Positions 1 through 11,892 of a stretch of 64,000 bases of DNA are shown here, piece after piece (within the stretch, counting starts at the first letter, position 1; each line of letters starts with the position of its first letter). The stretch is from Lepidurus packardi (Eukaryota; Arthropoda; Branchiopoda; Notostraca; Triopsidae): positions 1,384,565-1,448,564 of the forward strand of contig JAKZAN010000001.1 in assembly GCA_023053545.1 (NCBI GenBank), written 5' to 3'. The notes under the pieces were generated by a model. That model saw nothing but the letters and a program-made list of their open reading frames with translations, was not told the DNA's origin and made no database searches. A program made the position numbers and the translations under genes.

Positions 1-556
1 TCAAAATGAATAAGATTTAAGATGTAAATGAATAAGATCTAGTATTTTTTAGTATTTTTTATTTCCTTGAAAATTAACTTCCGCTGTAAATGACTTTCGT
101 TTTCTTTTCTGAGCTTTAATTCACTTCATCATTTCTCCTTTGTTTTAAGATTAAAATTTGAGAGAAATCTAAATTCAAAATGAATAAGATTTAAGATGTA
201 AATGAATAAGATTTAATATGTAAATGAATAAGATCTATTATTTTTTAGTATTTTTTATTTCCTTGAAAATTAACTTCCGCTGTAAACGACTTTCGTTTTC
301 TTTTCTGAGCTTTAATTCACTTCATCATTTCTCCTTTGTTTTAAGATTAAAATTTGAGAGAAATCAGTTTAAATTCAAAATGAATAAGATTTAAAATGTA
401 AATGAATAAGATTTAAGATGTAAATGAATAAGATTTAAAATGTAAATGAATAAGATTTAAGATGTAAATGAATAAGATTTAAAATGTAAATGAATAAGAT
501 TTAAGATGTAAATGAATAAGATTTAAGATGTAAATGAATAAGATTTAAGATATACA
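1..556. repeat. AT-rich tandem repeats in a ZO intron
   Basis: Two repeat scales are visible. A unit of about 22 bp (core AATGAATAAGATTTAA) is iterated at 1-45, 177-235 and 375-555. A longer segment of about 125 bp (polyT, then CTTCCGCTGTAAA, then TTTGAGAGAAATC) occurs at 45-170 and again at 238-365. No coding potential was seen. The block ends just before the polypyrimidine tract and AG acceptor (607-608) of the first visible ZO exon, so it is intronic. Confidence 0.85.
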
Positions 557-608
557 TGATTAACTTAAAAGAAGTTATTAAAAGGATTTATTATTATTTT
601 TTTTTCAG

Positions 609-3600
609 AATAAATGACCGAGTTTTGAGCGCCAATGGCGTGTCGTTGGACAACGTGGATTACGCCACGGCCGTTCAAGTATTACGAGACAGTGGTGCCG
701 CGGTTCACCTGGTTGTGAAACGGAGGATTGTCCACGCTTCTCACGCGCATGTACCCAGCGACACGTACAAAGTGACCCTCTCCAAGAGCAAAAAGAAAGA
801 AGATTTCGGTCTTACCTTGGGATCGCGACTCTATGTCAAAGAGCTCAATCACAAAGCTCTCCAAGAACAGCACGGCTTGCAAGAAGGCGACTGGATCGTA
901 CAAATCAACGCCACGCCCACTGAAGGGATCAGTCTGAAAGAAGCCAAAAAGCTGATGGATGCAGCCAAAGACAAGCTCACCCTCACGATCCGACGCGAGC
1001 AGCCGTCCTTGGTGTCGAATGGCGGGAGTCCAGGGGGAGGAGCCACAGGTTTGGGCACGAATGGCCACATATTGGGTATGGGACCCTTGACGCCCTTAAA
1101 TGGGCGTTTACATGACCCAAATGTGTACGATCCTGCCCAAAGCCATCCCAAAGGTAATCTAATGCTTTATTGGCTTATATATAGTTTTTTATTTTTCATG
1201 TATTCATGCATTTTGGGGGCTATTTTGGTTAGAAGGTTATGGGAATTATGAAACCCGAGGAGGCTATTCACACTCGTCGCAGAATTTGTATGTCCAGCCG
1301 CCGACGAGGGGCGGATCCGTGGATTATAACCGCTTGAGTGGGCAGCATCAGTCGCCCAGCAACCCATACGAAGAAAAGAGCAATCTTTCTCGAGTTCAGG
1401 GACAAAATGGGAATGCGAGTCAGGGGCGATCCCGAGGACCGATCATGGATTTATCCCTAAGTCAGCTGGATCAGCCTTTAGAGCGACGAGAAGAAGGGGA
1501 GGATCCACCCCCTCCCCGTCCGCCCCCTCCCCGACCCGAGGGTAAGTTTCCTAAACCGAAACGTTTTGTTTTACATTGTTTTTTAATACATAAGTTTGGA
1601 TGTTGTTGTTGTTGCAGATTATTATACGAGTGGACGGAGACATCCGTCAGAGGATCTGAGCAAAGTCCCCATGTAAGTCCGTTTTTCTTTCAGTTAAATC
1701 TTTGGGTGATTCGTTTCGAGACTTTCCTTATATTATGGGATGGTAAGGTTAGAGAGAAAGCAGGCCAAGAGGATGAAATGTGGCGTTTTCTCATAGCAAT
1801 TGTGTTGTTTCAGGCCGGATCCTCGGTTCATCAGTTTCCAGAAGGAAGGATCTGTGGGAATTCGCTTGACAGGCGGCAATCATGTGGGCATTTTTGTAAC
1901 TGCAGTCCAACCGGGCAGCCCCGCAGCTTTGCAGGGTCTGACGCCGGGTGATAAGATACTCAAGGTAGAAACCTTGCCTTAAGAACTTTTTTTGTTTTTG
2001 AAGGACAAGAAAAAATCAATAAAAAGTGGACGACTTCCCAGATCCGAGCATTGTAAAGAATGTACAATTTATCTGTCTGTCTAGGTTAACGAAATGGATA
2101 TGAAAGGGGTGACTCGTGAAGAAGCTGTTCTATTTCTACTTAGTCTTCAAGATCAAATTGACCTGATTGTACAACATCGAAGGGATGAATATGACATGGT
2201 TCTCGCCTCTGGGCATGGAGATTCTTTTTATGTCAAGTAAGTGGAATATTTGTCTGTTTAATGAATTACACTTCAAAGCTTATTTTATCTGTGTATTAAA
2301 AAACAACTACTTGTAATGTTTATTTCTTTAAAAAAAGAATGTGCTATCGTCGTGTGGTTGAAATCGATTAAACTTGTGTTGAATCGATTACTGGCGTCGA
2401 GTGTCCCAGAAAGGTTGTTTACGAAGGATTCAATCATGAATCCCATGTTTAATCTCGTTGATTATGGTTAGAAATTCTTTGCACCAGACTTACGCGAATT
2501 GACTAGTAAATTATCTATTGATTCAAAGAATGAAGCACAAAATTGATTACTCTCCGGTAGTGGAATTGAAAAGGCTAATTTGGGCTTCATTTTTTCTTTG
2601 TTCTAGAACTCATTTTACATACGAAAATCCTAAAGCCGGGGAACTGGCCTTTAGGAAAGGAGAGGTTTTCCACGTCCTTGACACTTTGCATAATGGAGTA
2701 GTAGGGGCTTGGCAAGTGGCCCGGATTGGTAAGTTGCTGGGGCTTTTTTTTTTATTGATGTTTTTAGACCTTTTTTAACGTTTTTTTATAATTATTTTTT
2801 CTTTTTTAAGGGGCAAGCAATACCGAGGTTCAAAAGGGAGTCATTCCCAACAGTTCCACAGCGGAAGAATTAGCTACAGCTCAGTTTAATGCTGCCAAAA
2901 AAGAAGCCACTGCTTCGGAAAGCCGAGGTTCATTTTTCCGAAGGCGACGTTCGTCTCAACGACGTTCCAAATCGTTAGGAAGGGTAAATTTTGTTAGTAC
3001 TTGTTGTAAATTTGGAATTCAATTTGGAGGGGTTAGGAAAAGGCTCTTCGTGTGTCTCTTTCAACCCTTTTTACATGGCTTGTAATACTCGTTTCGATCG
3101 GATTTCTTTTCTTTTACTTAGGATCATTGGGACGAAGTGGTTTTTGCGGAAACATTGTCCAAGTTTCCCGCCTACGAACGCGTGGTTTTGCGCCACCCAG
3201 GTTTTGTCCGCCCCGTAGTGTTGTTTGGCGCCGTGGCAGATTTAGCACGCGATAAATTGCTGAAAGATTACCCTGACAAGTTTGCCTCGCCTTTGGACAC
3301 GTCCCACAGTCATTCGCAGCGCATCGAAGACACCTCATCAGAGCGGAATGGCCCCAGTAATGGCGGCATTGTTCGCTTAAGTGCCATACGCGATTTAGTG
3401 GAAAAAGGAAGACACGCCCTCTTGGATATCACCCCTGGGGCGGTCGATAAACTCAACTATGCTCAGTTTTACCCCGTAGTCATCTTCCTTAGACCTGATT
3501 CCAAGCACGCTGTCAAGGAATTACGCGCTGGAGTTCCGAAGTAATACTTTTCTTCCTTTCTTCTTTCCTTTATAAACAAAAAAAAAACAGATTATTTTTT

Positions 3601-6600
3601 CTTTTTTTTTAAAAACAAAATATAAGGGATACGGTTTCGGGAAATAATGCGTTAATTTGGCTCTATTGTTGTTCAGCCCTGCCTCTCGGCTGGAACTATT
3701 CAAATGGTAAGTCGAGAGTGGGCGTGGTTTCCGAATTTCTTAGATCAAGTCAGATACAAGTGGGGATTGTAGCGATTCTTTTCTTCTGAATCCTCTCCAA
3801 GAGACTTTTCTGTTTTTTGATGAATTTTAAATTGCGGGATTTTGCTTTGTGTTATGAGAGGAGCTTAAGGGATTGAAAAGGGTTCTTTCATGACGTTTTT
3901 TTGATGGTTTTTGCAGGAGTGCACATCGAAGCAGCAAGAAAATGTACGAACAATGCGTGAAATTGGAGAAATTATGGAGTCATGTGTTCACCGTGGTGGT
4001 TCCCACCACTTCACGCGATACGTGGTATCGCAAACTCCGCGAAGCCATTGATCGCGAGCAAAATACACCAATTTGGGTCTCGGAAACCAAGGTAACCCTT
4101 TTTTTTTATATTTTTTTTTTTTTTTTTATTCTTTACCCCATGCAAGTTTCCTTTATTCGATCTCTTTTATTCTCGGTGTCGAGACAGACAAGTTTTTGGT
4201 TAGGATGATTTTTTTTTTTTTATTGGAAGTTTTCCCTTTCAATTTTTTTTTTTTTTTTTTTGACAAGTCTGGGAATATCGGGGAATGACGCTTTTTCTTG
4301 TTGTTTTTTCTACACTTCCGGTTCTGGGTTCTCGCAGCGTGTTGAATTACCTACCGATACGTTACTCCCCCCCTTGTTACCCACCTCACTAGCCCCGCCC
4401 CGTTTCCCTCCGCCCCCTTTGGTGTCGGACTTTCCTGATTGGTTAGACGAAGACGAAACCCAGTGGCATCCCGAACGCTTTTATGATTTCGAACCCTTTT
4501 CCTTATCATCACGCCCGGTTCCTGTAGTCTTTAATGCCACGCCTCCTCAGCCACGCCCCCTTCCTGTCATCCCTGAGGAAAATAACGCCTCAAGTTACCT
4601 TTAACGCTTTTGCTTGCTATCTTTTATGTCTTTTTTTTTTCTCCTAATTTTGACTTCACCTCATTACAATGAAGTTGCTTTGTCTTATTTTTGGAATGTG
4701 ACATTTCCATCCTTGCTTTATGTTCAGCTTTTTGTTCAAAAGGTTTGTGAATGGCGGGACAAGTGCGAAGCCAATGAGTATGGGGCTTCTAGGTTGTGCT
4801 GATGAAGCTTGAGCTTTTCGTGTTTGGTTATCGTTAATTTATTACTACCATTGGACTGAATCGACTGTTTTTTGTTTGTTTTTTTTGGCACGCGTGTCCT
4901 GTTTTCGGCTTATTTGACCCCGTTCTGCAATTTTTGGCAGCTGGACGAGTACTTGTCGGACGACTTCTTGTTCCCTATGACGTCACGCTTGTCCTACGCT
5001 TCCTCGCCTGAATCGGACTTGGATCTTTCCCCTGAACCGCGGCCGGCGACCTCTGGGGGAGGCGCGGGGGCCGGGACTGGAGCCAAAACCGCCCATGCCA
5101 CCTCTTCCCCATCGGCAGGCGCTAATGGCGGACCTCGCCTTGTCAAAAGCTCCAGTGACCCTAGTATCGCCACCCAGGAAGACCTAGGCCACTCCCATAT
5201 AAACCATTTCCAGGCCCATCCCGCGCCGCCACCTTATGCGCATGTTCCCAGCCAACAAGTAAACACATTTTGTTCCATTCTTTATTTCGATTTTAAAAAA
5301 AAAAAAAAAAAAAAAACGTTGAGACTATTGATGTTTTGTTTTACTTTTTGGTTAGTTCGAACCACGCGGCTATGAACCTAGTCCAAAACGCCCCTCTTCG
5401 GACGCGAAATATGGATTTGGGTCTAGTAAAGAGTCTCGTGGCCGCCATAGCACGCATCAGGGTGGCAGTGAGATGCCCCCGCCTGATTTACCGCCCAGGG
5501 TTGACCGATCCAGCAAGCCTTTTGCTGGAAGCACTCCAGAAGGCGGTAATGGCAGCCGGGGAGGGAAAATGCAACATTCGAGTAACCCAGCCGCCACTTC
5601 CACGAGCCGATCCGCCCAGGAGCGCTTGTTTGGCGTCAAAGAAGAAAGCCCAGGTGATGAAACTGGACACGGCAATGGAAATACCTCAGCTTGGCCCTCC
5701 AAAGACCGCCCAGCACCTGACAACTACCCTGTAAGCTTAATCCTTGATTTAGAAACATCTTTGTCGAAAAATCGTTTTTGTCCGTTGAACGCTATTTGAA
5801 TATTAATGCGTATATTCGCTTTCTTAAGTTCGCGAATCGTTGTTTGGTGCGATGGATTTAGTCATTGACATTTTTTGACATTTTGTTGACTTTTCTCTCG
5901 ACAGGGAATGAGTTACGATAGCTCTTCGTCCTACGAGTCATACAATCGGCTAGGCCTGAGTTTAGCCCTGCCGCCGCCAGGACACGGCTTAGAACCCAGA
6001 GATCATTCTAGGGAGGATCCGAACAAAAACGGGGGAAGATCCGCCCCTCCACTTACGCCTACTTCGCCCACTTCGGGTCGTTCGCCTCACGACCCGTACC
6101 GTTTCACCCGGTCGACTTCCCAACCCGTCCGTTCGCCTAACGACCCGCCCAGTGCCGGTCCTTCAGGCACTACTTCTCATTTAGACCACGCCGCCAAGTA
6201 CAGGTAATAAGGGCTTCTTGTGTTACTCTTAATTGTTATAGGGGGAATGTATGACAGACCAATTCAGTAGTTCTGAAACGGTAACCTATTTCGAAAACGC
6301 TGCTTTTGTCGTTTGAGACGAAAGGAAGATGAACATTATAGTTATGGCCAAGAAGCTCCGCCCCTTTTCAGGTCCACCGTAACAAATGGGGTAGAAGTAT
6401 TTCATGAACTTGGAAAGTGATATTAGTTTTACTTCTCATAACAAAGCGGTTTGCAGGTTTTATTTACAAGCAATTGCGTGTCACGCTTGAGAAAAAAAAA
6501 AACGGAAAAAACGCAACAGGTCTTATAAAGATTAATTCTCAAAGATTTTACTGCCCGTGTGATGGCTTCACTCAAAGCGGCAAGATACTCAGGGAAAACT

Positions 6601-9600
6601 AAAATTAACATTTGGGCGAACTCTTTTTAAGGCTCCCGTTTACCGTAGCTTGGGGAAGTTCGGAATAAGTGAAAGATAATAGCTTGTAGTAAGGCGATAG
6701 TTCAATTAAAACCTTGCTCGAGACCTGTATTGACTTTTCGATTTCAAAGAAATTCAAATTGCAATTCAAACAAAGAATTCAAAAGAAAGACAGACCCAAA
6801 TAATGCTAGATTTCATGAAACAATTCTTTGACAAGACGCTTGAGCTCGCTAACAGGTAGTGCATAAGCAAAGAAGGTTTTTCCAATGAGTAATACATTAG
6901 CAATAGGCAAATGAACTTTGCAACTATGAGAAATGTGTCATTTGGTTGTGCACTAGCTAATAAAAGAAAGATTTGGCGACTTGATTTGGGACGTTGTGCT
7001 GCTACAGCAAACTGTGGTGACAAATTGTACTTATCGGAGCTAAACAAGCCCGCAATTAGCTATCTGTTTCATTTTTGCCTTCTTAGGCGATGCTTTCGCA
7101 AAACAATAACAAACATCAGCGCCATCTATGACTCTTTCCCATCAATAAGCTGAAGTACACGAGAGCCTTTAAATATTGACTATAGCGAAGTTAGCTTTCT
7201 GTTCATTGTATGAATTACTACTGTATTTTGTTGCACTGCGCATATTGTCATTAGTGATGGGCGGAGCTAAGTTAGGACTCGATGCACAAATAGGTCTCAG
7301 TGACTTTAAACCCTTAAAAAGATGAATGAACTTTATTTGAGCTATTCTGTCAAATATTCTGTAAATGATGCTTTCACAAAACAATAACAAACATCAGCGC
7401 CATCTGTGACTCTTTCCCATCAATAAGGCTGAGGTATACGAGAGCCTTAAATATTGACTATAGCGAAGTTAGCTTTCTGTTCATTGTATGAATTACTACT
7501 GTATTTTGTTGCACTGCGCAAATTGTCCTTAGTGATGGGCGGAGCTAAGTTAGGACTCGATGCACAAATAGGTCTCAGTGACTTTAAACCCTTAAAAAGA
7601 TGAATGAACTTTATTTGAGCTATTCTGTCAAATGATGCTTTCGCAAAAACAATAACAAACATCAGCGCCATCTGTGACTCTTTCCCGTCAATAAGCTGAG
7701 GTATACGGGAGCCTTAAATATTGACTATAGCGAAGTTAGTTTCTTGTTCATTGTATGAATTACTGTTGTATTTTGTTGCACTGCGCATATTGTCATTAGT
7801 GATGGGCGGAGCTAAGTTAGGACTCGATGCACAAATAGGTCTCAGTGACTTTAAACCCTTAAAAAGATGAATGAACTTTATTTGAGCTATTCTGTCAAAT
7901 ATTCTGTAAATGATGCTTTCACAAAACAATAACAAACATCAGCGCCATCTGTGACTCTTTCCCATCAATAAGGCTGAGGTATACGAGAGCCTTAAATATT
8001 GACTATAGCGAAGTTAGCTTTCTGTTCATTGTATGAATTACTACTGTATTTTGTTGCACTGCGCAAATTGTCCTTAGTGATGGGCGGAGCTAAGTTAGGA
8101 CTCGATGCACAAATAGGTCTCAGTGACTTTAAACCCTTAAAAAGATGAATGAACTTTATTTGAGCTATTCTGTCAAATGATGCTTTCGCAAAAACAATAA
8201 CAAACATCAGCGCCATCTATGACTCTTTCCCATCAATAAGCTGAGGTATACGGAGCCTTAAATATTGACTATAGCGAAGTTAGTTTCTTGTTCACTGTAT
8301 GAAGTACTACTGTATTTTGTTGCACTGCGCAAATTTTCATTAGTGGTGGGCGGAGCTAAGTTAGGACTGGGTGCACAAATCGGTCTCAGTGACTTTAAAC
8401 CCTTAAAAAGATGAATGAACTTTATTTGAGCTATTCTGTCAAATATTCTGTAAATGATGCTTTCGCAAAACAATAACAAACATCAGCGCCATCTATGACT
8501 CTTTCCCGTCAATAAGCTGAGGTATACGGGAGCCTTAAATATTGACTATAGCGAAGTTAGTTTCTTGTTCACTGTATGAAGTACTACTGTATTTTGTTGC
8601 ACTGCGCAAATTTTCATTAGTGGTGGGCGGAGCTAAGTTAGGACTGGGTGCACAAATCGGTCTCAGTGACTTTAAACCCTTAAAAAGATGAATGAACTTT
8701 ATTTGAGCTATTCTGTCAAATATTCTGTAAATGATGCTTTCGCAAAACAATAACAAACATCAGCGCCATCTATGACTCTTTCCCGTCAATAAGCTGAGGT
8801 ATACGGAGCCTTAAATATTGACTATAGCGAAGTTAACTTTCTGTTCATTGTATGAATTACTACTGTATTTTGTTGCACTGCGCAAATTGTCATTAGTGGT
8901 GGGCGGAGCTAAGTTAGGACTCGGTGCACAAATAAGTCTCAGTGACTTTAAACCCTTAAAAAGATGAATGAACTTTATTTGAGCTATTCTGTAAATGAGT
9001 CTGATGTGTTGAGCAAACCTAACCCCTTTAATGGGTATGTGGGGGTGGAGAGGTTTTGCAGGAGTCGTTTGGCACTTTCTTTTCTCTTTTCTTTTTCCTT
9101 TTTGCCACTCGTGACGGGGAAGTGATTCAAAGCGATGCATTTTTCTCTATTCCTCCGCACTTTTCCGTCGTCCCTTCAACAGGGCGCGTCGCCATCGCAG
9201 ACGTCGACTTCCCATTTCACTTGTCTGAAAAAACGCAACTTTTTCCTCTATTTTTTCCCTTCATTTATTTATTTATTTATTTGTGTTTTACTTTCTCTTT
9301 CACCCTCATTCTTTCCTCATTTCTTGAAAAAAGCTCTTGAATAACTTATGCCTTTCTATTTATGTTGATTGCCTTCATTTTGTGTTTTGCGTTTATTTTA
9401 TTTCACCATTTTTTGTTCATTTTTTTTACTCCTCCCCTTATTTTTTGCCCCCCACCCCCCAAAAAAAAGCAGTCGCAGCAATTACGAGTATAAGCCATCC
9501 CCACCACCTAAATCGTACAAACCTGTGCCCCCGCCTAAACCGAAAAATTACCGCCCTCCCAACCTGGCCATTCCTACCATTCCTACCACGCCCACCAGTC

Positions 9601-11126
9601 CCAGCACGAATACGACAACGACCATGACAAATAATCACTCGAGCCATAATTATTGGAACCACAGTCCGCCCTCGACGCTCCATTACTACCAGGCCAATGG
9701 CTCCGCCCCCAGAGGTCGGGTGCCGAACGGGGTTGCCGAAGACGTGGACTCGGGACAAGGTAGCAGCTTGGATAGACACCCTCCCACCACGCCCACCAGC
9801 CCGAGGAGCCAATATTACTACAATCTGCCGCCTCCACGCGTCGATTTGGCCCAGCACCGGGAACGAGGCTCAGCTTTCGAGCTCTATCAGAAGCCCAAAG
9901 ACCCCAGGGCGCCATACCACGCCCACCATGCGGAACATAACGTTAGGTAATTCCGTTCTTTTCATTCTTTCCATTCTTTCCATTCTTCCATTCTTCTTTC
10001 GCCACCTTTCAAGCTACTTTGGGTATAGTGCGACAATTCCGGTATTCTCACTAGGAATGTACTGGCTAGTTTACGGTTGTTTATGGTTATGGAGTATTAA
10101 CTTTATCGAACATGACTTTCAGTTTCCAAGACGAAAAATAGGTACACAGTTCTCGTTCTCGTCTCTCGTTCGCAAGAGGAATTTTTGAAATAATTCATAC
10201 CATAACTGAACTCGTCACGGGTGCACTCGTCGGCGAAGGGTATTTACTGTATTAACCAAACTGGGATTTTTTTTTTTTAAATTAAATTCGCATTCGCTCA
10301 TTAAAAAAACACTACAGCTCATTAACCCCTTGTTTCGCTCTTTTTTTTCGAATGGTTACTTTTCCCCCCCCTTCCACATTCAAGCGCACCTCCCAAGAAC
10401 TCGGTGCTGTCCACTGCCCGAGGGTGGTTCGGTTCCGAAGGCGGCCGCTTGGACACGCCTGAGGGCGTGGCTTTAATCGTGCCGCCTGGAGCTTTACCAG
10501 ACGGCAGTCGCCAAGAAATGTATATCCAGGTGTGTGGCGACCAAGCGCTCTATCCACCTCTTGATCAAGACAAAGGTATTTTTTTCTGTTTGACAGTCGT
10601 TGTCTTTTGTCTTTACCACGCCTACTTTGGGACGTTGGACTTTTGGCCTTTTTTAACCTTTTTTAACCCTTTTAACGCATGCAAGGAATGTTAGTGTCAC
10701 GTGGTTGTGGCATGAAACCAAACAGGGGTGTTTTAGTGTGATTCAATCACTTCTTATTTGAAACATTTTTTGGAGATTTTATTTTGGGAAAAGAGAAAAA
10801 GAACAAAGACGAAAAGGTTACGAGCACCAACCCAAATGTGACCATTTTTAGGTGAACAACTGTTGAGTCCATTGGTTCTTTGCGGTCCGCACGGCCTGCG
10901 GTTTCTCCGCTCCGTCGAATTGCAGCTCCCGCACCATGCCCCGCCCCCTGACGCTAGCACCGCCCTCACCGATGCGCCCACGGTTGCGCCCTCACCCGCT
11001 TTCCGCATGGCGCTCAAAGCCAGCGATACCGCGCAGGCGCAGTGGCAACAATTACCCTTGGATGCTCATAACCAGCCAAGCCCCAACAATAGTAATAAAG
11101 TCTCTGTCTTTGTTGATCACTTTTGA
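609..11126 (+). CDS. TJP1: Zonula occludens (ZO / tight junction protein / polychaetoid) scaffold, 5'-partial, 15 exons
   Basis: Membrane-associated MAGUK scaffold of cell junctions that links transmembrane junction proteins to actin. Exons: 609-1153, 1233-1541, 1618-1672, 1814-1964, 2085-2236, 2607-2728, 2811-2983, 3122-3540, 3917-4091, 4941-5258, 5356-5730, 5905-6203, 9473-9946, 10385-10575, 10852-11126. All introns are GT-AG, the phases agree, and the exons give 1343 complete codons plus TGA. Domains in visible numbering: C-terminal half of PDZ1 (1-39), PDZ2 (about 53-130, GLTL loop), PDZ3 (about 304-385, VGIRL loop), SH3 (about 405-460), a basic linker ([13 protein letters not shown]), a guanylate-kinase-like domain without a P-loop and so catalytically dead as in the family (about 510-700), a proline-rich region, and ZU5 (about 1195-1343) ending VSVFVDHF, like vertebrate ZO-1. 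The 5' exons lie outside the window. The 3.3-kb intron 6204-9472 holds a mobile element; the 438-bp intron 9947-10384 shows nothing notable. Paralogue-level naming (ZO-1, -2 or -3) is not possible. Confidence 0.94.
3677..3706 (+). other. Candidate 30-nt alternative microexon in the ZO GUK domain
   Basis: Inside the 376-bp intron between ZO exons 3122-3540 and 3917-4091, a 30-bp segment is preceded by TTGTTGTTCAG and followed by GTAAGT. It is exactly ten codons long and keeps the phase-2 junction, so inclusion would insert about ten residues ([10 protein letters not shown]) before the SAHRSSKK stretch of the GUK domain. Vertebrate ZO-1 goes directly from the equivalent of the flanking exons, so skipping is the default I assumed. 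No transcript evidence is available here. Confidence 0.35.
4338..4604 (+). other. Candidate alternative terminal exon of ZO (PDZ-SH3-GUK isoform)
   Basis: Between ZO exons 3917-4091 and 4941-5258, a good polypyrimidine tract plus CTCGCAG at 4331-4337 opens an 88-codon frame. It is in phase 0 with the upstream exon and ends at TAA 4602-4604. The peptide is proline-rich and acidic ([14 protein letters not shown]) and ends SSYL, which fits a class I PDZ ligand (S/T-X-hydrophobic). Use of this exon would end the protein right after the GUK domain, removing the proline-rich tail and ZU5. Alternatively, weak phase-0 donors inside it (before GTAGTC or GTCATC) could make it a cassette exon. The open frame begins upstream at 4260, within the intron, so part of it is not exon. 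No AATAAA follows within 300 bp, which weakens the terminal-exon reading. Confidence 0.4.
6627..8998 (+). mobile_element. TTAA-flanked non-autonomous element, copy A, with tandem subrepeats (ZO intron)
   Basis: The left end is TTAA + GGCTCCCGT (6627-6639). A unique head follows to about 7160. After it come seven tandem units starting near 7169, 7447, 7714, 7992, 8258, 8535 and 8811, so the period alternates between about 278 and 267 bp in the first part. Each unit ends with or near the inverted copy of the terminal sequence, TATACGGGAGCCTTAA. The minus-strand frames of 73-74 residues in each unit are by-products of the repeat. The last unit stops at about 8998 without the right terminus. There is no transposase, so this is a MITE-like element. 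TTAA target sites recall piggyBac-type insertion, but the termini are not ones I can assign to a superfamily. Confidence 0.75.
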
Positions 11127-11335
11127 GCCACCAAACAAGAAACATACTTAACGGAATTTTTTTCCTGTACATTTTCTGTAAGCCAAAGTTGTACCCTCCC
11201 CCCCCCCCCTTTCTTTCTTTCATCGCTTTTTATGAATGGAGAAAAAGTGTTCACAAGTTTTGTCATTTCACCCCACCCCCCCTCACGCCAGCCTCCCGCC
11301 CACCCACGCCTATGCGTTAGTTTTTGTAAAGTTCG

Positions 11336-11366
<31 letters not shown>

Positions 11367-11892
11367 TATTATTGCAGATGTGAATATGGTCGCGCTCCAC
11401 GCGAGAACATTCTTAAACTGTTGTGTTTTGTGTTTTAGGAAGAGAGAAAATAACAAGGGTGCCTTTTAAAAACGCGTGACATTTTTTTTTTTTATCTATG
11501 TTTGTTATTGTTTTAAAGCAGACCCTGAAAAAGATGAGTAATTCTTGGCTCTTGTGTTGGTAACAATAATTAGATTTTTTGAAAAAGCGGTTGTTTATTC
11601 CGTTTTTTTTTGCGTTATTTGAGTTTTGACAGCCATTATTTTCATAGTTTGATTACAGTTGTTTTACTAACTTAATTTTAGAAAGTACAATTTAAAACTG
11701 CTATTAAATATAATAGCAGCAATATTAACAATAATAGCAGTACATATTTTTGGAATGTATTGAACACAATTCTCATATTTTAAGGTTTGATTAGGTTATG
11801 TTATTCTTTTCCATAACTTCAAATGCAAGTAATTCGGGTATTTTGGGAAAGGTATTTTTCGTTAGGGTTTGGACGAACGAAATCGAGAACGG
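11127..11892. other. ZO 3' flank, no gene seen
   Basis: Follows the ZO stop codon directly. Contains homopolymer C and T runs (11198-11207, 11337-11363) and an ATTAAA variant polyadenylation hexamer at 11703-11708 that could serve ZO. Otherwise no feature is supported. Confidence 0.5.

Noticed and set aside
3521-4288. Small frames made mostly of F, K and L in ZO introns
   Set aside because: They translate polypyrimidine tracts and poly-T runs.
4602-4604. Natural end of the ZO protein at this TAA
   Set aside because: The following exons (4941 onward) match the conserved post-GUK segment, keep phase and lead to a ZU5 domain with the family's normal C-terminus, so this stop can only belong to an alternative isoform.
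7169-9140. Series of 73-109-residue minus-strand frames in element copy A
   Set aside because: Same frame repeated once per tandem unit, with no domain, present only because the repeat is AT-rich and free of stops in one frame.
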